Source of the DNA: Luidia sarsii
Taxonomy: Eukaryota > Echinodermata > Asteroidea > Paxillosida > Luidiidae
Assembly (NCBI GenBank): GCA_949987565.1
Contig: OX465107.1
Span: 2,376,684-2,440,683, forward strand
DNA: 64,000 nucleotides
Direction: 5' to 3'
The notes below the pieces were generated by a model. It saw nothing but the letters and a program-made list of their open reading frames with translations. It had not been told where the DNA came from and searched no databases. The translations under genes were made by a program, and so were the position numbers. Shown here in pieces: positions 34,216 to 44,745 of the stretch (position 1 is its first letter; each line of letters opens with the position of its first letter).

Positions 34216-34786
34216 TTATCATCAGGCATTGGGAAAAGTACTGAGCACTCAGTACATGCTTCAATCCGTTGGTTTTTCTGAGCCAACTTTATCTCCAGTG
34301 GTTGAAATTTATTTCCCAACTCCCAACGTTACATCTATAGTGTGAATGAAATGTCAAGAATTAATCGGTGAATCATTTATCTCCAACGTTGCCACATTTT
34401 CAGCGTCAATTTCTCTTTTATTTATCACAGTTGGTAGTTCAAAATACTTCATCTTGGGGGTATGCGGTTACATTGTCGACCTATCACCAGGTCATTCGGT
34501 TTTTTTTTTCATTCAGCCTGAGAAATGTTTCTATTTTATACGCTAAAGCAAGAAAATTACACTGACTGTGACTCATACAAAAGTCATATCATATTATGCC
34601 TATCTTCTCTTGTCGGTAATGTATGCACGGGACAGTAATTATATCGGAATAAGCATCTCGTTTTTTTTCTTCATATATAATCCTGGAATTGTTATTCCTT
34701 CATCCGTGGTGACATTTTGAAAGAAAAAAAAAACCCCGACAGAACAACCATGGATTGGATGTACATTGTTGACTCATTTCACTGGA

Positions 34787-34792
34787 AATAAA
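34787..34792 (+). terminator. Candidate poly(A) signal
   Basis: AATAAA within ACTGGAAATAAAGTCTTC, followed by a downstream GT-rich element about 40 bp later. It is the best 3' end candidate for the plus-strand gene at 28.46-30.01 kb. Confidence 0.35.
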
Positions 34793-34810
34793 GTCTTCTA
34801 TAATTATGTC

Positions 34811-36817
34811 GTCGCATTATGATCAGTGTGTCCGTGTGCATTTAATTTCAAAGCCATGTTTGTGTTCATAAAAAAAGACGTAGCACTCTGAACCTCGTTT
34901 GTGCCATAGTTTCAAGAAATGGATGTAGGTATGAGTACAATTATTTAATTTTTTACAATACCAAAAATTCAAAATTTTTGTCATGACTCATGGGGAATCA
35001 CCCGTTGGTTTTTTAGCTTTTACTTTGTTTATCGTAGTAATCAACACCAAATATTGAGACGTGCAAAATATGCAATAACCTTGAAAACAATTAGATGAGA
35101 ATATTTTTTCCACGTCTCGTCAAACATTTTGACCTTTATTCCTTCCTGCCGGGCTGCCCGGTACCGGAACAGTCGTGTCAAACCCTTTGAGATTCGCTCA
35201 AGCGTCATTATTTCTTCTCCGCCATCTTTCAACTGACCCCGTGGTGTAATTGGCGTGCCAGTTCTCACTGGCAGATTTTTATTCCTGCTGGTATTCAGGG
35301 GTCCTTCTTTGATAGAAACGTCATTTACATTTTTGCCCTTTAAGAAAGTAAGCTGTTAGCAACATTTTTAGTTCTTCGGAAGAGCCTTACTTTTTGTTGT
35401 CATTGTTTTCTCCCTACTTTTTGTTCTTCCTCTTCGTCCTAAAACTCCTTAGACGAAGCACTATTGGCGTTCTGCGCTGCTTTACTTGGCAAACGAGAGG
35501 CGGTTTTTTTTCGAGCCAAACCTTTCCAGAACAATGTCATGTCGTGTATAAGAAGTGTTTTGCCTTTTTGTATAATTATTAGGCCTACTGTTTTTCTTTT
35601 GAACATAAAAAAGGACAAGCATTAGGATCGAGATCTCAAGAAAAGGGAGTTGCACATCGTGACAACATTAAGAACAGGGGAAGCAAAATCAGTGATCATA
35701 ATTTTTACATCATAGAAGTCTGCAAGAAAAAGAACACGTTTTATTTTCCTGAGCGGACCTCCAAAACAGGGACAGTGCGGAGAAAATAAATCAGAACATT
35801 AATTGGTTATTGAATTAATTGATTACTTGATTACGGTCATTGAACTATAAGAGTTTTCTTCCTGCTAAATACATCTAAATACATCGGAATTTCGACAGAC
35901 ATGTCGAACCCCGTCTATCTCGTAAATTTTATTCACTGCCCTCTGTTCGTGCCACTTGTAATCCCAATCAAAAATTCCACCCCAAAAGACCGCAGTGGGA
36001 TAATTCTTTGCGGTTGGACCTCGAAAACGCACCCTAGTCCGCGATTGTTGATTTCTTCAATATCTACGAAACAAAGCACCCTATGGGTTGACGCTACTCT
36101 ACACACAACGTGTCCCCTAACACTGCACGAATACGAATTATCAAGTGGGCCGTTTCCTAAAACTATTTTTTTTCACACTAAGTCTCACACATTCCTCGTA
36201 CCTGCAAAACACGGCCAGGGCTATTGACTGAGGACGAAACTGAATCGGAATAGTATGAGATTTGTCCATGCCATGACCGAATTTTAACCCGAATCTGTTT
36301 GGAATTGAGGGAAAAAATGGTTTCATAACTACACAGTTAAAAGGTGGAAAAAACCCTAAATCCATAATAGCCCATGCACCTATTATTATGTAGGCAATAG
36401 CCATTGTCTGGTACAATCACTTGCCGAACAAAATGGCCTTATCGTTTATCCCCAAATCACTATTTTGTGACGCGTGCGTGATGCGTATTTCATAGGAATA
36501 GTGAAAGTGTATGTTTTGTACAAAGACGTGTATTGACCGTCGTACGGTTGACACAAACGCGTTACAAAGATCATGATTTTGCGGAGTACTGTATAATAAG
36601 TCCGGTCTTTGGTCTTCTTCTTGGAATTTAACAGCGGGCCCCCTAAAAGTACGGCGGAGATACACGCAATCATTCCGATGAATGAGACTTGGCAACCCAT
36701 AGCACCCCATTCCTTTCCTCCAATGCAATGCTGAATCAAATCCACGCCACCGCTTGCATAAATCATACAACGTATACAGTAGATTCATAAGGTCACTTGT
36801 TTTCCCAAAGCAAAATA
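34811..36817. other. Unassigned intergenic sequence
   Basis: Short unrelated ORFs on both strands, none with a recognisable domain or splice context. No tandem repeats seen. Confidence 0.45.
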
Positions 36818-36821
36818 TTAA

Positions 36822-37016
36822 AGAAGAATGAAACCCAGAGAAAATAGTTGGCTTATCTCTTTGGTTGATAAAACCAACCTACAATTACCCATGTGCAACT
36901 CACCTACGAGTTTCATAAAGAGGGAAAAATCATGGAATTCGGTGGTCGAATTCGCGTTCCCTCAACCCGCCATGCTTTCGAAATTTCCGGAAGGTCATTG
37001 CGGGGGTATGACATCA
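36822..37016 (+). repeat. Left terminal inverted repeat of the THAP element
   Basis: About 195 bp matching the reverse complement of 38545-38739 with few differences. These include CCTCAACCCGCC versus CCTGTACCCGCC and GGAAGGTCATT versus GGCAGGTCACT. Confidence 0.9.
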
Positions 37017-38185
37017 CGGCGGAGACGACCCTGTCTGATTGGTCAGTTAGGCTTGTTCAATCATTTTAATTTAAACTACAAATATTAATCAACATTTAAA
37101 AAAGAATTATACCTCAATGTGTGAGAAAATAATCTTATAATCCTTTGCAGATTTATTGTTTTTCGCTTTGGTCATTATTTGAATTATTCTTGTGGATTGC
37201 GTATAGTCTTGATCTACAAACACTTTCACGGCTTCCTGATTGCATACGTTGCACGGATTGTACATGTACATGTACAGTGCACGTACAATGTACACGTTGT
37301 GTACTACATGTAATGTACAGTACATGTACACACTACTAGTGTACTGTACACGTGTACAATGTACACGTTGTGTCCTACTTGTAATGTACTACTGTAACGT
37401 GTACATTACGTTGGTATCTGTAACAAAATAAATACTGCGCAATTTTGGTTCTCTGTTTTCTTGATCTTCGCCGAATGGCGACCTGTTATAACAGCTGAAC
37501 AAGTAGGCCTAAAATAACTTATACACCAGGGGCTGAGTTTAATAAAGGTCCGACAACTACGACTGGGAGCCCACTGTGTCCGGCTTTGTTTCAGCTCGCG
37601 TAATTTTAATAGGAAAATACGAGAAATGATTCAAGAGATGGTCGATGTTTTGGAGAGATTTCAGTTGTACACGTTAGCGAAGCTGTGTGGAGTTTAGTGT
37701 GGGTCAGGGGTCATGCACTTCCCAGCGTATGCTATGCACACAATAGCGCTGGGTGACAGGAGTTGCGGTCAGCGACCAGGGAATAAACAGTGTGGGCGAC
37801 TGGAGTCGCGTTCCGATAACGTGTAAATTAGGCCTAGCTCCATGTTCTTGTTGCAGCACAAATAAAAATACGGCACGGTACGTATATCCCCCCTTCTTCC
37901 TCCATGGTAATTGGTACAATACATGTATATCCATTATCCATGGAGTTTACCCTCCATGAGTTACAGATAAGCGGTCTGCGAGAAAGACTAGGCAGAACGT
38001 GCATGTGAGAAAAATCACGCCAGGACCGAAACGAAAACATACATCAAAAGTCGATCGTATCATACAGGAAAAACATCAAAATTAACTCAGCTTTCTGGAT
38101 TCCAATGCGGCAATTCGTGAAGCTGTCGATGAACGTGATGCCACCGCTGGTCGATGTGAAAATACTGAAGGAACGGCATGTTCTT

Positions 38186-38497
38186 TCAGTATGTTTCTCG
38201 GCTTCGAGCCGGTGAGTTTGGCCCGCAAGTCAACCTCGATCCCAACTCCTCCTCCGTGAAGTGATCGCTACAAATCACGTCATTTCGACTATATTTGTAG
38301 CCGACATTGAGAAATGTTTCTACTTTTATGGCCGCAGCCCACTTCCCAAACAAGTCAGGTCTCTTGGCCTTGTTAGGAAGTGCATGGACAGATTTCCCTA
38401 GCTTTTTTCCGCTGGCATTGTTACAACCAAAAGCCTGGCAGTACACTCGCGAGTGTATATAAACTGCACGCAGTATACATGTGTTGTGTACACACAT
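38186..38497 (-). CDS. THAP zinc-finger domain fragment (transposon-encoded)
   Basis: A 103-residue minus-strand frame encodes a THAP-type C2CH DNA-binding domain. YCQAFGCNN (Cys at residues 20 and 25) is followed by the basic loop KLGKSVHALPNKAKR, the conserved Trp in LFGKWAAAI (about residue 53) and ICSDHF (Cys 76, His 79). The spacing of about 50 residues between cysteine pairs fits the family. The usual AVPTF motif is not seen and the frame stops soon after, so the transposase beyond the finger is lost or lies in an unseen exon. The true start is uncertain, and the ATG given adds a non-THAP leader. In P and Kolobok transposases this finger binds the terminal repeats. Confidence 0.75.
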   Translation of the reverse strand: MCVHNTCILRAVYIHSRVYCQAFGCNNASGKKLGKSVHALPNKAKRPDLFGKWAAAIKVETFLNVGYKYSRNDVICSDHFTEEELGSRLTCGPNSPARSRETY

Positions 38498-38544
38498 GTT
38501 GTAGGGATACGTCCGTCCGGGCCCATGCGGGGGTTGCCCGTCAT

Positions 38545-38739
38545 TATATCATACCCCCCGCAGTGACCTGCCGGGAATTTCGAAAACATGGCGGGTACAG
38601 GGAACGCGAATTCGACCACCGAATTCCATGATTTTTCCCTCTTTATGAAACTCGTAGGTGAGTTGCACATGGGTAATTGTAGGTTGGTTTTATCAACCAA
38701 AGAGATAAGCCAACTATTTTCTCTGGGTTTCATTCTTCT
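38545..38739 (-). repeat. Right terminal inverted repeat of the THAP element
   Basis: Inverted partner of 36822-37016, ending GGGTTTCATTCTTCT directly before the TTAA duplication. Confidence 0.9.
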
Positions 38740-38743
38740 TTAA

Positions 38744-39030
38744 GTATTAGAGACGAATCGTCCACTGAAATCACAAAAATACTTGATGCTGAGAAGTTAC
38801 AGCTTCCACAAATCACTACAGTACCCAATCATAATGGGAATTCATTTTTTTCAACATGTACATGTACATTTCTCAAAATATTGGCCTACCTCTATAAACA
38901 AACTATAGATAAGCCTATACACTCTAGTTCTTACATCCATGAAAAACAGGAAGCCTTTGGCATCATTTTTGAATGTTTCACTGCGTTTTGAAAAAATTCC
39001 AAAGCTTAAACTTCAACAAAAAGGCCCAGT
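38744..39030. other. Unassigned AT-rich sequence
   Basis: No coding or repeat signature apart from a short ACATGTACATGTACA patch near 38855. Confidence 0.45.
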
Positions 39031-39215
39031 ATAGTTGCACGGGCACGCTGAAATGCGCGCTCTCTTGGCACTGACGTCGCGGTGCATCATGGGACGGCGC
39101 CGAACGCGCATGCGCCATCATTCTATCCCACGGTGCACTGCGGTGTAAGTACGACGAAGCCGCGTATCGCACGTGCATCACACGTCCGGGAATCACAAGG
39201 CAAAGGACTTCCACC
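39031..39215 (+). promoter_or_regulatory. CpG-rich promoter-like segment with an NRF-1-type core and a splice donor
   Basis: Contains CTGACGTCGCGG (CRE-like, about 39070), CATCATGGGACGG, and the palindrome GCGCATGCGC (39106-39115), which is the core of NRF-1 sites. A splice donor-like GTAAGT follows CTTCCACC at about 39209. It may be a plus-strand first exon for an unidentified transcript, lying antisense to the 3' side of the insulin-like gene. Confidence 0.3.
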
Positions 39216-39551
39216 GTAAGTAACACAGCGTCGTAAACAGTTCCCCTAAAACTCGGCGGTGTCTCTGCATTTACCTACCGGTATATTAGAGGAAAACATT
39301 TTCACTCAGAAAGATAGCCCTGCCACAATCGCATAAACACATTAGCTCGCACTCTTTGCAAGGTAACAGGCTGTAGCTGGACTATACACTGTACCCCAAA
39401 TGCTATCTGCTCTTAACTGCATAGTGGACATTACGAGACACAGGGAAACGCTTAATGTAAATGTCAGTGGATTTTCGTTCTTTCTTGGGGGGGGGGGGTT
39501 GTTAGCATAATTGTCCTCATTCGCAGATATGTCATCGTTGATTAAGTCCGG

Positions 39552-39557
39552 TTTATT
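39552..39557 (-). terminator. Poly(A) signal of the insulin-like gene
   Basis: AATAAA on the minus strand (ACCAATAAACCGG), about 90 bp after the stop codon of the A-chain exon. The position suits a short 3' UTR. Confidence 0.6.
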
Positions 39558-39647
39558 GGTTAACTTCATCTTTTCTTTTCCGTTTACATTGATCTAGCTA
39601 CGACGTTGTCGAAGGCATGAGTGGGCGTGTGGTATGGGGGAGCCTTC

Positions 39648-39781
39648 CTAACACACGGCGGCAAGTTCTTCCTCCGTGCAGCCTAACGAGCAGCACTTGG
39701 AGGCGATGCCCCTCTTGGTGAGACTGCTGAAGAAAAGAGCGTCCTCCCCAAAGGAACCGCTGGTGCTTCTTTTGACCACAC
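39648..39781 (-). CDS. Relaxin-like gonad-stimulating peptide precursor, exon 2 (C-peptide end and A chain)
   Basis: Acceptor CCCTACCAAG then a phase-matched exon reading VVKRSTSGSFGEDALFFSSL, the dibasic site KR, and the A chain GIASKCCSLGCTEEELAAVC directly before the stop. CC-x3-C-x8-C is the exact insulin-superfamily A-chain pattern. GIAS-x-CC-x2-GCT-x2-EL closely resembles the A chain of starfish relaxin-like gonad-stimulating peptide, as known from that family. The mature peptide would be a disulphide-linked A/B heterodimer secreted as a hormone. In starfish this peptide triggers oocyte maturation and spawning through a relaxin-type GPCR. The six cysteines needed are all present across the two exons. 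Confidence 0.9.
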
Positions 39782-40628
39782 CTTGGTAGGGAATTAAGAT
39801 ATTGAAACAAATGTTGACACATACGTACATATAGGATTCTAATTATGGCAAATTTTAAACATTTTATGTATAATACTTGTTACAACATTTTTCAGTCGAA
39901 CGTTTTAACCATCCGAGCTATGCAGCCCTTTTGGTGGCTGCCTTCCCAAATGGTCAACTTTGCAGGGTGGTGGCATTTACACTGTAACCATAAGCTGCCG
40001 TGACGGTACCGTATATCAACAGGGACCGCACCCTCATTTTCCTTTTCATGTAAACAATTACTATGTCTTGTAAAGCTGGCTACTGTAGTTCGGGGAACAA
40101 AAAAAGTGGGTGCAACTTTACCTTCAAACACAGTCTGGGAAGGAAACCAACCAACCAACAAATCAACCAGTCAACCAACCACTGATCAACTTGCCAACCA
40201 GCTAAACCAGCCAAACAATCGGCCGGCTAGCCAACCAATTAATCAACCAGCTAACCAGCCAAACAACCAGCCAAACAACCAGCCAAACAATCAGCCAGCT
40301 TGCCAACCAATTAATCAACCAGCTAACCAGCCAAACAACCAGCCAAACAACCAGCCAAACAATCAGCCAGCTTGCCAACCAATTAATCGACCAGCTAACC
40401 AGCCAAACAACCAGCCAGCTAGCCAACCAACTAACCAACCAAACAACCAGCTAGACAATCAGCTAGCTAGCCAACCAACCAACCAACCAGCTAACTAGCC
40501 AAACAATCAGCCAGCTAGCCAACCAACTAACTAACCAAACAACCAGCCAAACAATCAGCCAGCTAGCCAACCAATTAACCAACTAGCTAACCAGCCAATC
40601 AATCAATCCAGCCACTCGGCTGTCTCAC
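39782..40628 (-). other. Intron of the insulin-like gene, mostly an AACCAGCC-type array
   Basis: Donor GTGAGA (40623-40628 on the minus strand) and acceptor CCAAG (AG at 39782-39783). It interrupts the C-peptide, in a phase 1 position that is typical for insulin-superfamily genes. 40140-40610 is a tandem array. 39900-39960 (CCCTTTTGGTGGCTGCCTTCC) resembles a SINE tail. Confidence 0.85.
40140..40610. repeat. AACCAGCCAAAC / CTAACCAGC tandem array
   Basis: About 470 bp of AACCAGCCAAACAACCAG-type units with a higher-order duplication (CAGCTTGCCAACCAATTAAT recurs about every 70-75 bp). The N/Q/P-rich forward frame and W/L/V-rich reverse frame are artefacts. The array ends just before the donor of the B-chain exon. 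Confidence 0.93.
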
Positions 40629-40839
40629 CTCGGAGGCGGTACGGGGCCAGGATATCGCTGAGGCTGAGCGATGCGCCGTAGTCGCCGGTGCGCTTCTGTC
40701 TGGAGCAGACGTCGTAGACTTGCACGTAGAACTCATCGTCGCAGTATCTGGATGACGCTTGGCTCAGTGCCATGGCGTCCAGGAGAAGAAGAACAAAGAG
40801 GCAGGTAGCCTGCACCAGAGCTCGATTGCTGTTCGCCAT
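40629..40839 (-). CDS. Relaxin-like gonad-stimulating peptide precursor, exon 1 (signal peptide, B chain, C-peptide start)
   Basis: ATG at 40839 lies three bases after the acceptor TTCTTTCAG, so a 5' UTR exon must exist upstream. Residues 1-28 or so form a signal peptide (LVQATCLFVLLLLDAMALSQ). The B chain follows: RYCDDEFYVQVYDVCSRQ with the insulin-family spacing C-x11-C, then the dibasic site KR at residues 49-50 and the C-peptide TGDYGASLSLSDILAPY. The exon ends with a phase 1 split codon before GTGAGA. YCDD-F-x6-C is typical of starfish RGP B chains. The total precursor is 114 residues, near the size of starfish RGP precursors. An in-frame Met farther upstream (40869) would lie in the intron. 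Confidence 0.9.
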
Positions 40840-40859
40840 TATCTGAAAGAAAAAAACAA

Positions 40860-41325
40860 CACCAATCATTTTACTGAGACTAGTTGAGAGAGAGAAAGAG
40901 AGAGAGAGAGAGAGATGGAGAGAGAGAGAACGAGAAAAGGAGAGAGTGATATATTTATATAAGATATGTAAATAGAGAGAGAGATAGAGAGAGAAATAGA
41001 GAAAGATAGAGAGAAATACAGAAAGATATATAAAGAGAAATAGAGAAATAGAGTGATAGAGAGAGAGACAGAGAGAGAGAGAGGGGGAGAGGGAGGGGGA
41101 GGGAGAGACAGAGAGACAGAGAGACGGAGAGAGGGAGAGAGGGGGAGAGAGAGAGGGGGAGAGAAGGAGAGAGAGAGACAGACAGAGAGAGAGAAACAGA
41201 CAGAGACAGAGAGAGACAGAGAGAGAGAGACATAGAGAGGGAGAGAGGGAGAGAGGGAGAGGGGGAGAGAGAAAGAGATAGTCTTATAGAGAGATAGAAA
41301 TAGAAGGGGGGAGAGGGGGTGGGTT
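40860..41325. repeat. GA-rich microsatellite region
   Basis: About 450 bp of GAGAGA, GAGACAGA, GATAGAGA and GGGGGAGAG motifs on the plus strand. It is CT-rich on the gene's sense strand, where it lies just upstream of the B-chain exon's acceptor and may extend its pyrimidine tract. Confidence 0.93.
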
Positions 41326-43022
41326 GGGTTAAGGCAGAGGGAGACGACCTGGTGTCGATCGTGCTCATTGTACAGGTGTCGCTCGCCCGCTAACGGAACA
41401 TCACGGCCGACACCGGGCCGGCAATTTGCGAGGTTCACACCGAGGCGAGGCGACCACGTTGCGGGGGCAGCGGGCCGCTCCCCTCCCCCCCCTCCCCGCC
41501 CGGCCGCCCCTCCCGCCGGTCGGCCGGGGCCGGTGACGCACGCTCCACTCTCGCCAGGCCGCGCCGGGGACAGGAACAGCGGCGCGGAAATTGCGTTAGC
41601 GCAATCAAACAGCTCTATACTCCGCTACATAATGCACCGGCATATCTATCTTTCTGTCCCAAAACAACAACTAAATACAACGACAGAAGGAAAATATGAC
41701 GTAGGTCTGATACCAATTAGAGTTCTTTTCGTTAGCAGATGCCACAATGTGTGTAACATCGACTGCTACAATATTTCTTACACCTTTCGTGTCGAGTCTT
41801 TTATTGTCATCTGCACTTTGGGTTAACACGATTCCGACAGTCGTTTAGATTTCGAGGAATCACAAACATTGCTGGTGTGTGGTTTGCCCCACGTAGCTAA
41901 AAGGTCATGACTCCAGCCATAGGCCTGGCTGTGACACCGTGGATAAATGGTGGTGGAAAGGTGTGTGTACACATGGGTTTTGAAATGTCACTCCCAAATA
42001 TCTCACAGACAATTATTCAAACCTCATCACCGTGCATCCTAACACTTTGTAAATCCATCGCGGTTGTGGTAATTTGGGGTTTCAGGAAGGGTTGGGCCAT
42101 AGCTGCCAACCTATCTTAAAACCCTAACCGGTATTGAAACCACAATAAATCACGCATGGTTTTTCCTGTGGTATGTTGTGGTATACAGTCCTCTACACAC
42201 ACACACACACACACAAATGCTTGTGGTGATGTGTGGTATTTGGACCTGCACCCATGAGTGCAGTGTGGTTTCCTGTGGCACATACACCGCGACATACCAC
42301 AATGGGGTTTGTGGTTTGTTGTGGTATATAGGCTGTCAGGCACTGTCTGTGCAGCGCTGTGTTTGAGAGGATAATGGCCATACACCACGACATATCACAG
42401 CGTGGTTTTGGTGGTATCCTGTGGTATGTGAGCCTGCACCCCTGAGGGCACTGTGGTAAATTGCAAACTACAGAGTGGTACAGTGGTATACAGAGCAAAC
42501 TACATAATATGAATACATGTAGGCCTACATGAGTATTTTCAAGCCCCAAATCGGAATCTGTTGTCAAGAGCTTGTAAAAAGTGGTACATTTTTACCCCAA
42601 AAGAGGAATGATTCCTCTAAAATAGGAATGGTTGGCAGCTATGTTATGGCTATCGAGCTCTCTCATAAACCTCCATGCATAAAGTTAACTATTCACCAAA
42701 CTCAATGCGAGCCCCCCCCCCCCGCCCAACAAAAAAACCCAGCGAAGAACAATACCCAAATGGACTTCAAGGTGACGTTTTAATACCCGCGTGCGGCGTT
42801 TGTGTTGATTTACTTATTGATTGGGGTTTTGTTTATCGCAGTTTCAGGCGGGTTTGTTCCGGAAACCCTCAATGGACCGACAACGATCGCCCGTTTCCGC
42901 CCCGGGTTAGATGCTCAAGCTTTGCTCGCCCACCGACAACTCAGGATGTTCCAGCTGCATTGTCAACTCACGCACGAGGCCGCTCCATCAAACGTGCAGG
43001 CGAAGACGAAAGGTGGGTGCCA

Positions 43023-43048
43023 AGGAGAAAGAGAGAGAGGGAGACATG

Positions 43049-43120
<72 letters not shown>

Positions 43121-43178
43121 GAGAGAGATAGAGAGAGAGGCGAGAGAGACAAACAATCAGACAGACTGACAGACAGGC

Positions 43179-43225
<47 letters not shown>

Positions 43226-43300
43226 AAGAGAGCCGACATATAAAGAAAGAGAGACACACAGACAGAGAAAGAAAGAGAGAGAATGGGGGAATAATGCACG
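43023..43300. repeat. (GA)n and (CAGA)n microsatellites
   Basis: (GAGA)n runs at 43023-43140, then (CAGA)n at 43165-43225, then GA-rich sequence. Several overlapping ORFs on both strands are artefacts. Confidence 0.95.
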
Positions 43301-43599
43301 GGATGTAGCTTCAATTAGACGCGATTCGAGTCGCTTAATGAAGCGAACGATTGAACGGCATGCGGCGCCACCAGTGTGTCTTATACCATAGACTCTATGC
43401 TTATACCAATGCATCTCGCCCGCCCGTTTCAATTCAGTGACTTACGGCGCGATCCCCTAGGCGAGTGCAGCGTGTAATACGCCGACCTGAATGTCGCATG
43501 ACTGCATGAAACCAGCATTAGATATAATCGGAGTCATGTTCGTTTCCCAAATCCTAATTCTGGTAATTTTTTAGGGGGGCAAAGCGCCGGTGGGTCAGT

Positions 43600-43800
43600 T
43601 GCCATGGCTGCGACGAGTTGACCTCAGCATGACGTAACGGCTTCAGCGGTGCATTCTGGGTATACTCCGTGCACGTGGACCGCGGTCCCAAGTGACGTCA
43701 CACGTACCGATTGCCCTCAGCAGAGAGTCCGAGTGAAAAAAACAGCCACCGGGGCCAAATTTCGCTGTGACGTCACTCGGGTATGATAGTACTATGGCCC
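43600..43800. promoter_or_regulatory. Promoter-like segment with paired cAMP-response elements
   Basis: Perfect TGACGTCA palindromes at 43693-43700 and 43768-43775, plus TGACGTAA near 43633 and GCATTCTGGGTA near 43650. The sequence is CpG-rich. It could drive transcription in either direction. The nearest genes are the insulin-like gene (minus) and CEP290 (plus). Motifs are seen; promoter activity is inference. Confidence 0.35.
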
Positions 43801-44309
43801 TTTTCAGGCTCGGGCTCTGCGGCTTGGTCTCCGTTTTACAAAACCTGAAAATCCAGGCTGTGGTGTGTCGCCGAATTTGAAGGTTTGCTGGCTCGTTAAG
43901 TACAGAGTATTCACCGAGAAACTGGGGCCAAACGCTTGTTTCTAATGTAATAGATGCCTTTGATATTATAATGGGTATCAGAGAAAATGGGGCGGAGGCC
44001 TACGCCCGATCCCTAGCCTTCGTTTCGTGAACGGCCAATGATTTAACGCGATGGCTAGAATTGACGTGTTTTCTGCTAGGATGTTTTCGAATGCACAGGA
44101 GAAAAATCTCGAGAGAGTAAAACGTGGATGACTTATCGAATTCCTTTGAACGCGGACGGGGTCAGCTTCCGTATCAAGAGTGCATCAGTAAGCGAAGGAT
44201 TTTTTGCAATAGGCCTATTTATTTTTCTTGGGGCACGGTGATAAAACCTGCTTTTAAAATGAATACAATTCAATGGTTTTATTGCTTCTGACTGCACTGG
44301 TGCCCCCAC

Positions 44310-44470
44310 CCCGGCAAAGACTAGGTGACTATTTGGGAGGCCACCATCTAAGGGCTGGAAAGTTCAGATGGAAGAGCACTGGTACGCAAAGCCAGAGGTC
44401 TCGGGTTCAAATCCCGGTACTGTCAAATTTTTCTTTGCCATTTTCAATTGATTTTGAATACAATTCTTTT
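44310..44470 (+). mobile_element. tRNA-derived SINE
   Basis: tRNA-like head with GATGGAAGAGCACTGGTACG and B box GGTTCAAATCC (44404-44414), followed by the family tail TTTTTCTTTGCCATTTTCAA. Same family as 17405 and 21236. Confidence 0.7.
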
Positions 44471-44627
44471 AGAACAAATTGAAGTACATGTAATCTTCAT
44501 GTAAACTTCTTGATGCCTAGAGCAACATTTAGGCCTACATGTAGGCCTATCTACAGTAATTCATGATGTAAGCGTCAGAGAGCTAGCGAGGGTCGCCTTG
44601 CTTGGCCCTCTAACTTAACCGTAACCC

Positions 44628-44745
44628 TCAAAATTTAGTGGGCCTGACGTTTCGATCCTAGCAGGACCCTTTTCAAAGGCAGAGAGAAAGGTCCTTTGAG
44701 AAAGGTCCTGCGAGGATCGAAACGTCAGGCCCACTAAATTTTGAG
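44628..44745. mobile_element. Foldback element (MITE-like hairpin)
   Basis: Arms CTCAAAATTTAGTGGGCCTG and its inverted partner CAGGCCCACTAAATTTTGAG flank internal arms GACGTTTCGATCCTAGCAGG and CCTGCGAGGATCGAAACGTC. The whole 118 bp can fold into a long hairpin. Related copies lie at 48675-48768, with fragments at 21540-21630, 26568 and 29275. Confidence 0.75.

Larger units (their letters stand above)
30010..34810 (+). other. Possible long 3' UTR / downstream sequence of the small membrane protein gene
   Basis: 4.8 kb of mostly unique sequence with no supported gene. A plus-strand AATAAA at about 33571 and another at 34787-34792, the latter followed by a GT-rich stretch (GTGTGTCCGTGTG), are candidate poly(A) signals. 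A SINE lies at 34118-34215. Whether the transcript extends this far cannot be told from sequence. Confidence 0.3.
36818..38743 (-). mobile_element. Kolobok-like DNA transposon (THAP domain, TTAA target duplication)
   Basis: The element spans 36822-38739 and is flanked by TTAA on both sides (36818-36821 and 38740-38743). The outer 195 bp or so on each side are near-perfect inverted repeats starting AGAAGAATGAAACCCAGAG. Open frames in the repeats are mirror images and start MKPRENSWLISLV at both ends. A THAP zinc finger lies inside on the minus strand. A TTAA duplication together with a THAP domain is the hallmark of the Kolobok superfamily. At 1.9 kb with no visible DDE catalytic region, it looks like an internally deleted, non-autonomous copy. 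A short TGTACATG patch (37257-37425) lies within. Confidence 0.8.

Noticed and set aside
35901..36227. 108-codon plus-strand ORF
   Set aside because: Isolated, with no homology recognised and no supporting signals.
40106..40498. N/Q/P-rich ORF, possible prion-like or low-complexity protein
   Set aside because: Lies in the intron of the insulin-like gene and is a translation of the tandem array.
41368..41826. GC-rich 152-codon plus-strand ORF
   Set aside because: Composition effect of a CpG-rich segment, with no domain and no splice support.
44370..44414. Functional tRNA gene
   Set aside because: Has a B box but no convincing acceptor stem or terminator. The same sequence recurs with a shared tail, so it is a SINE.
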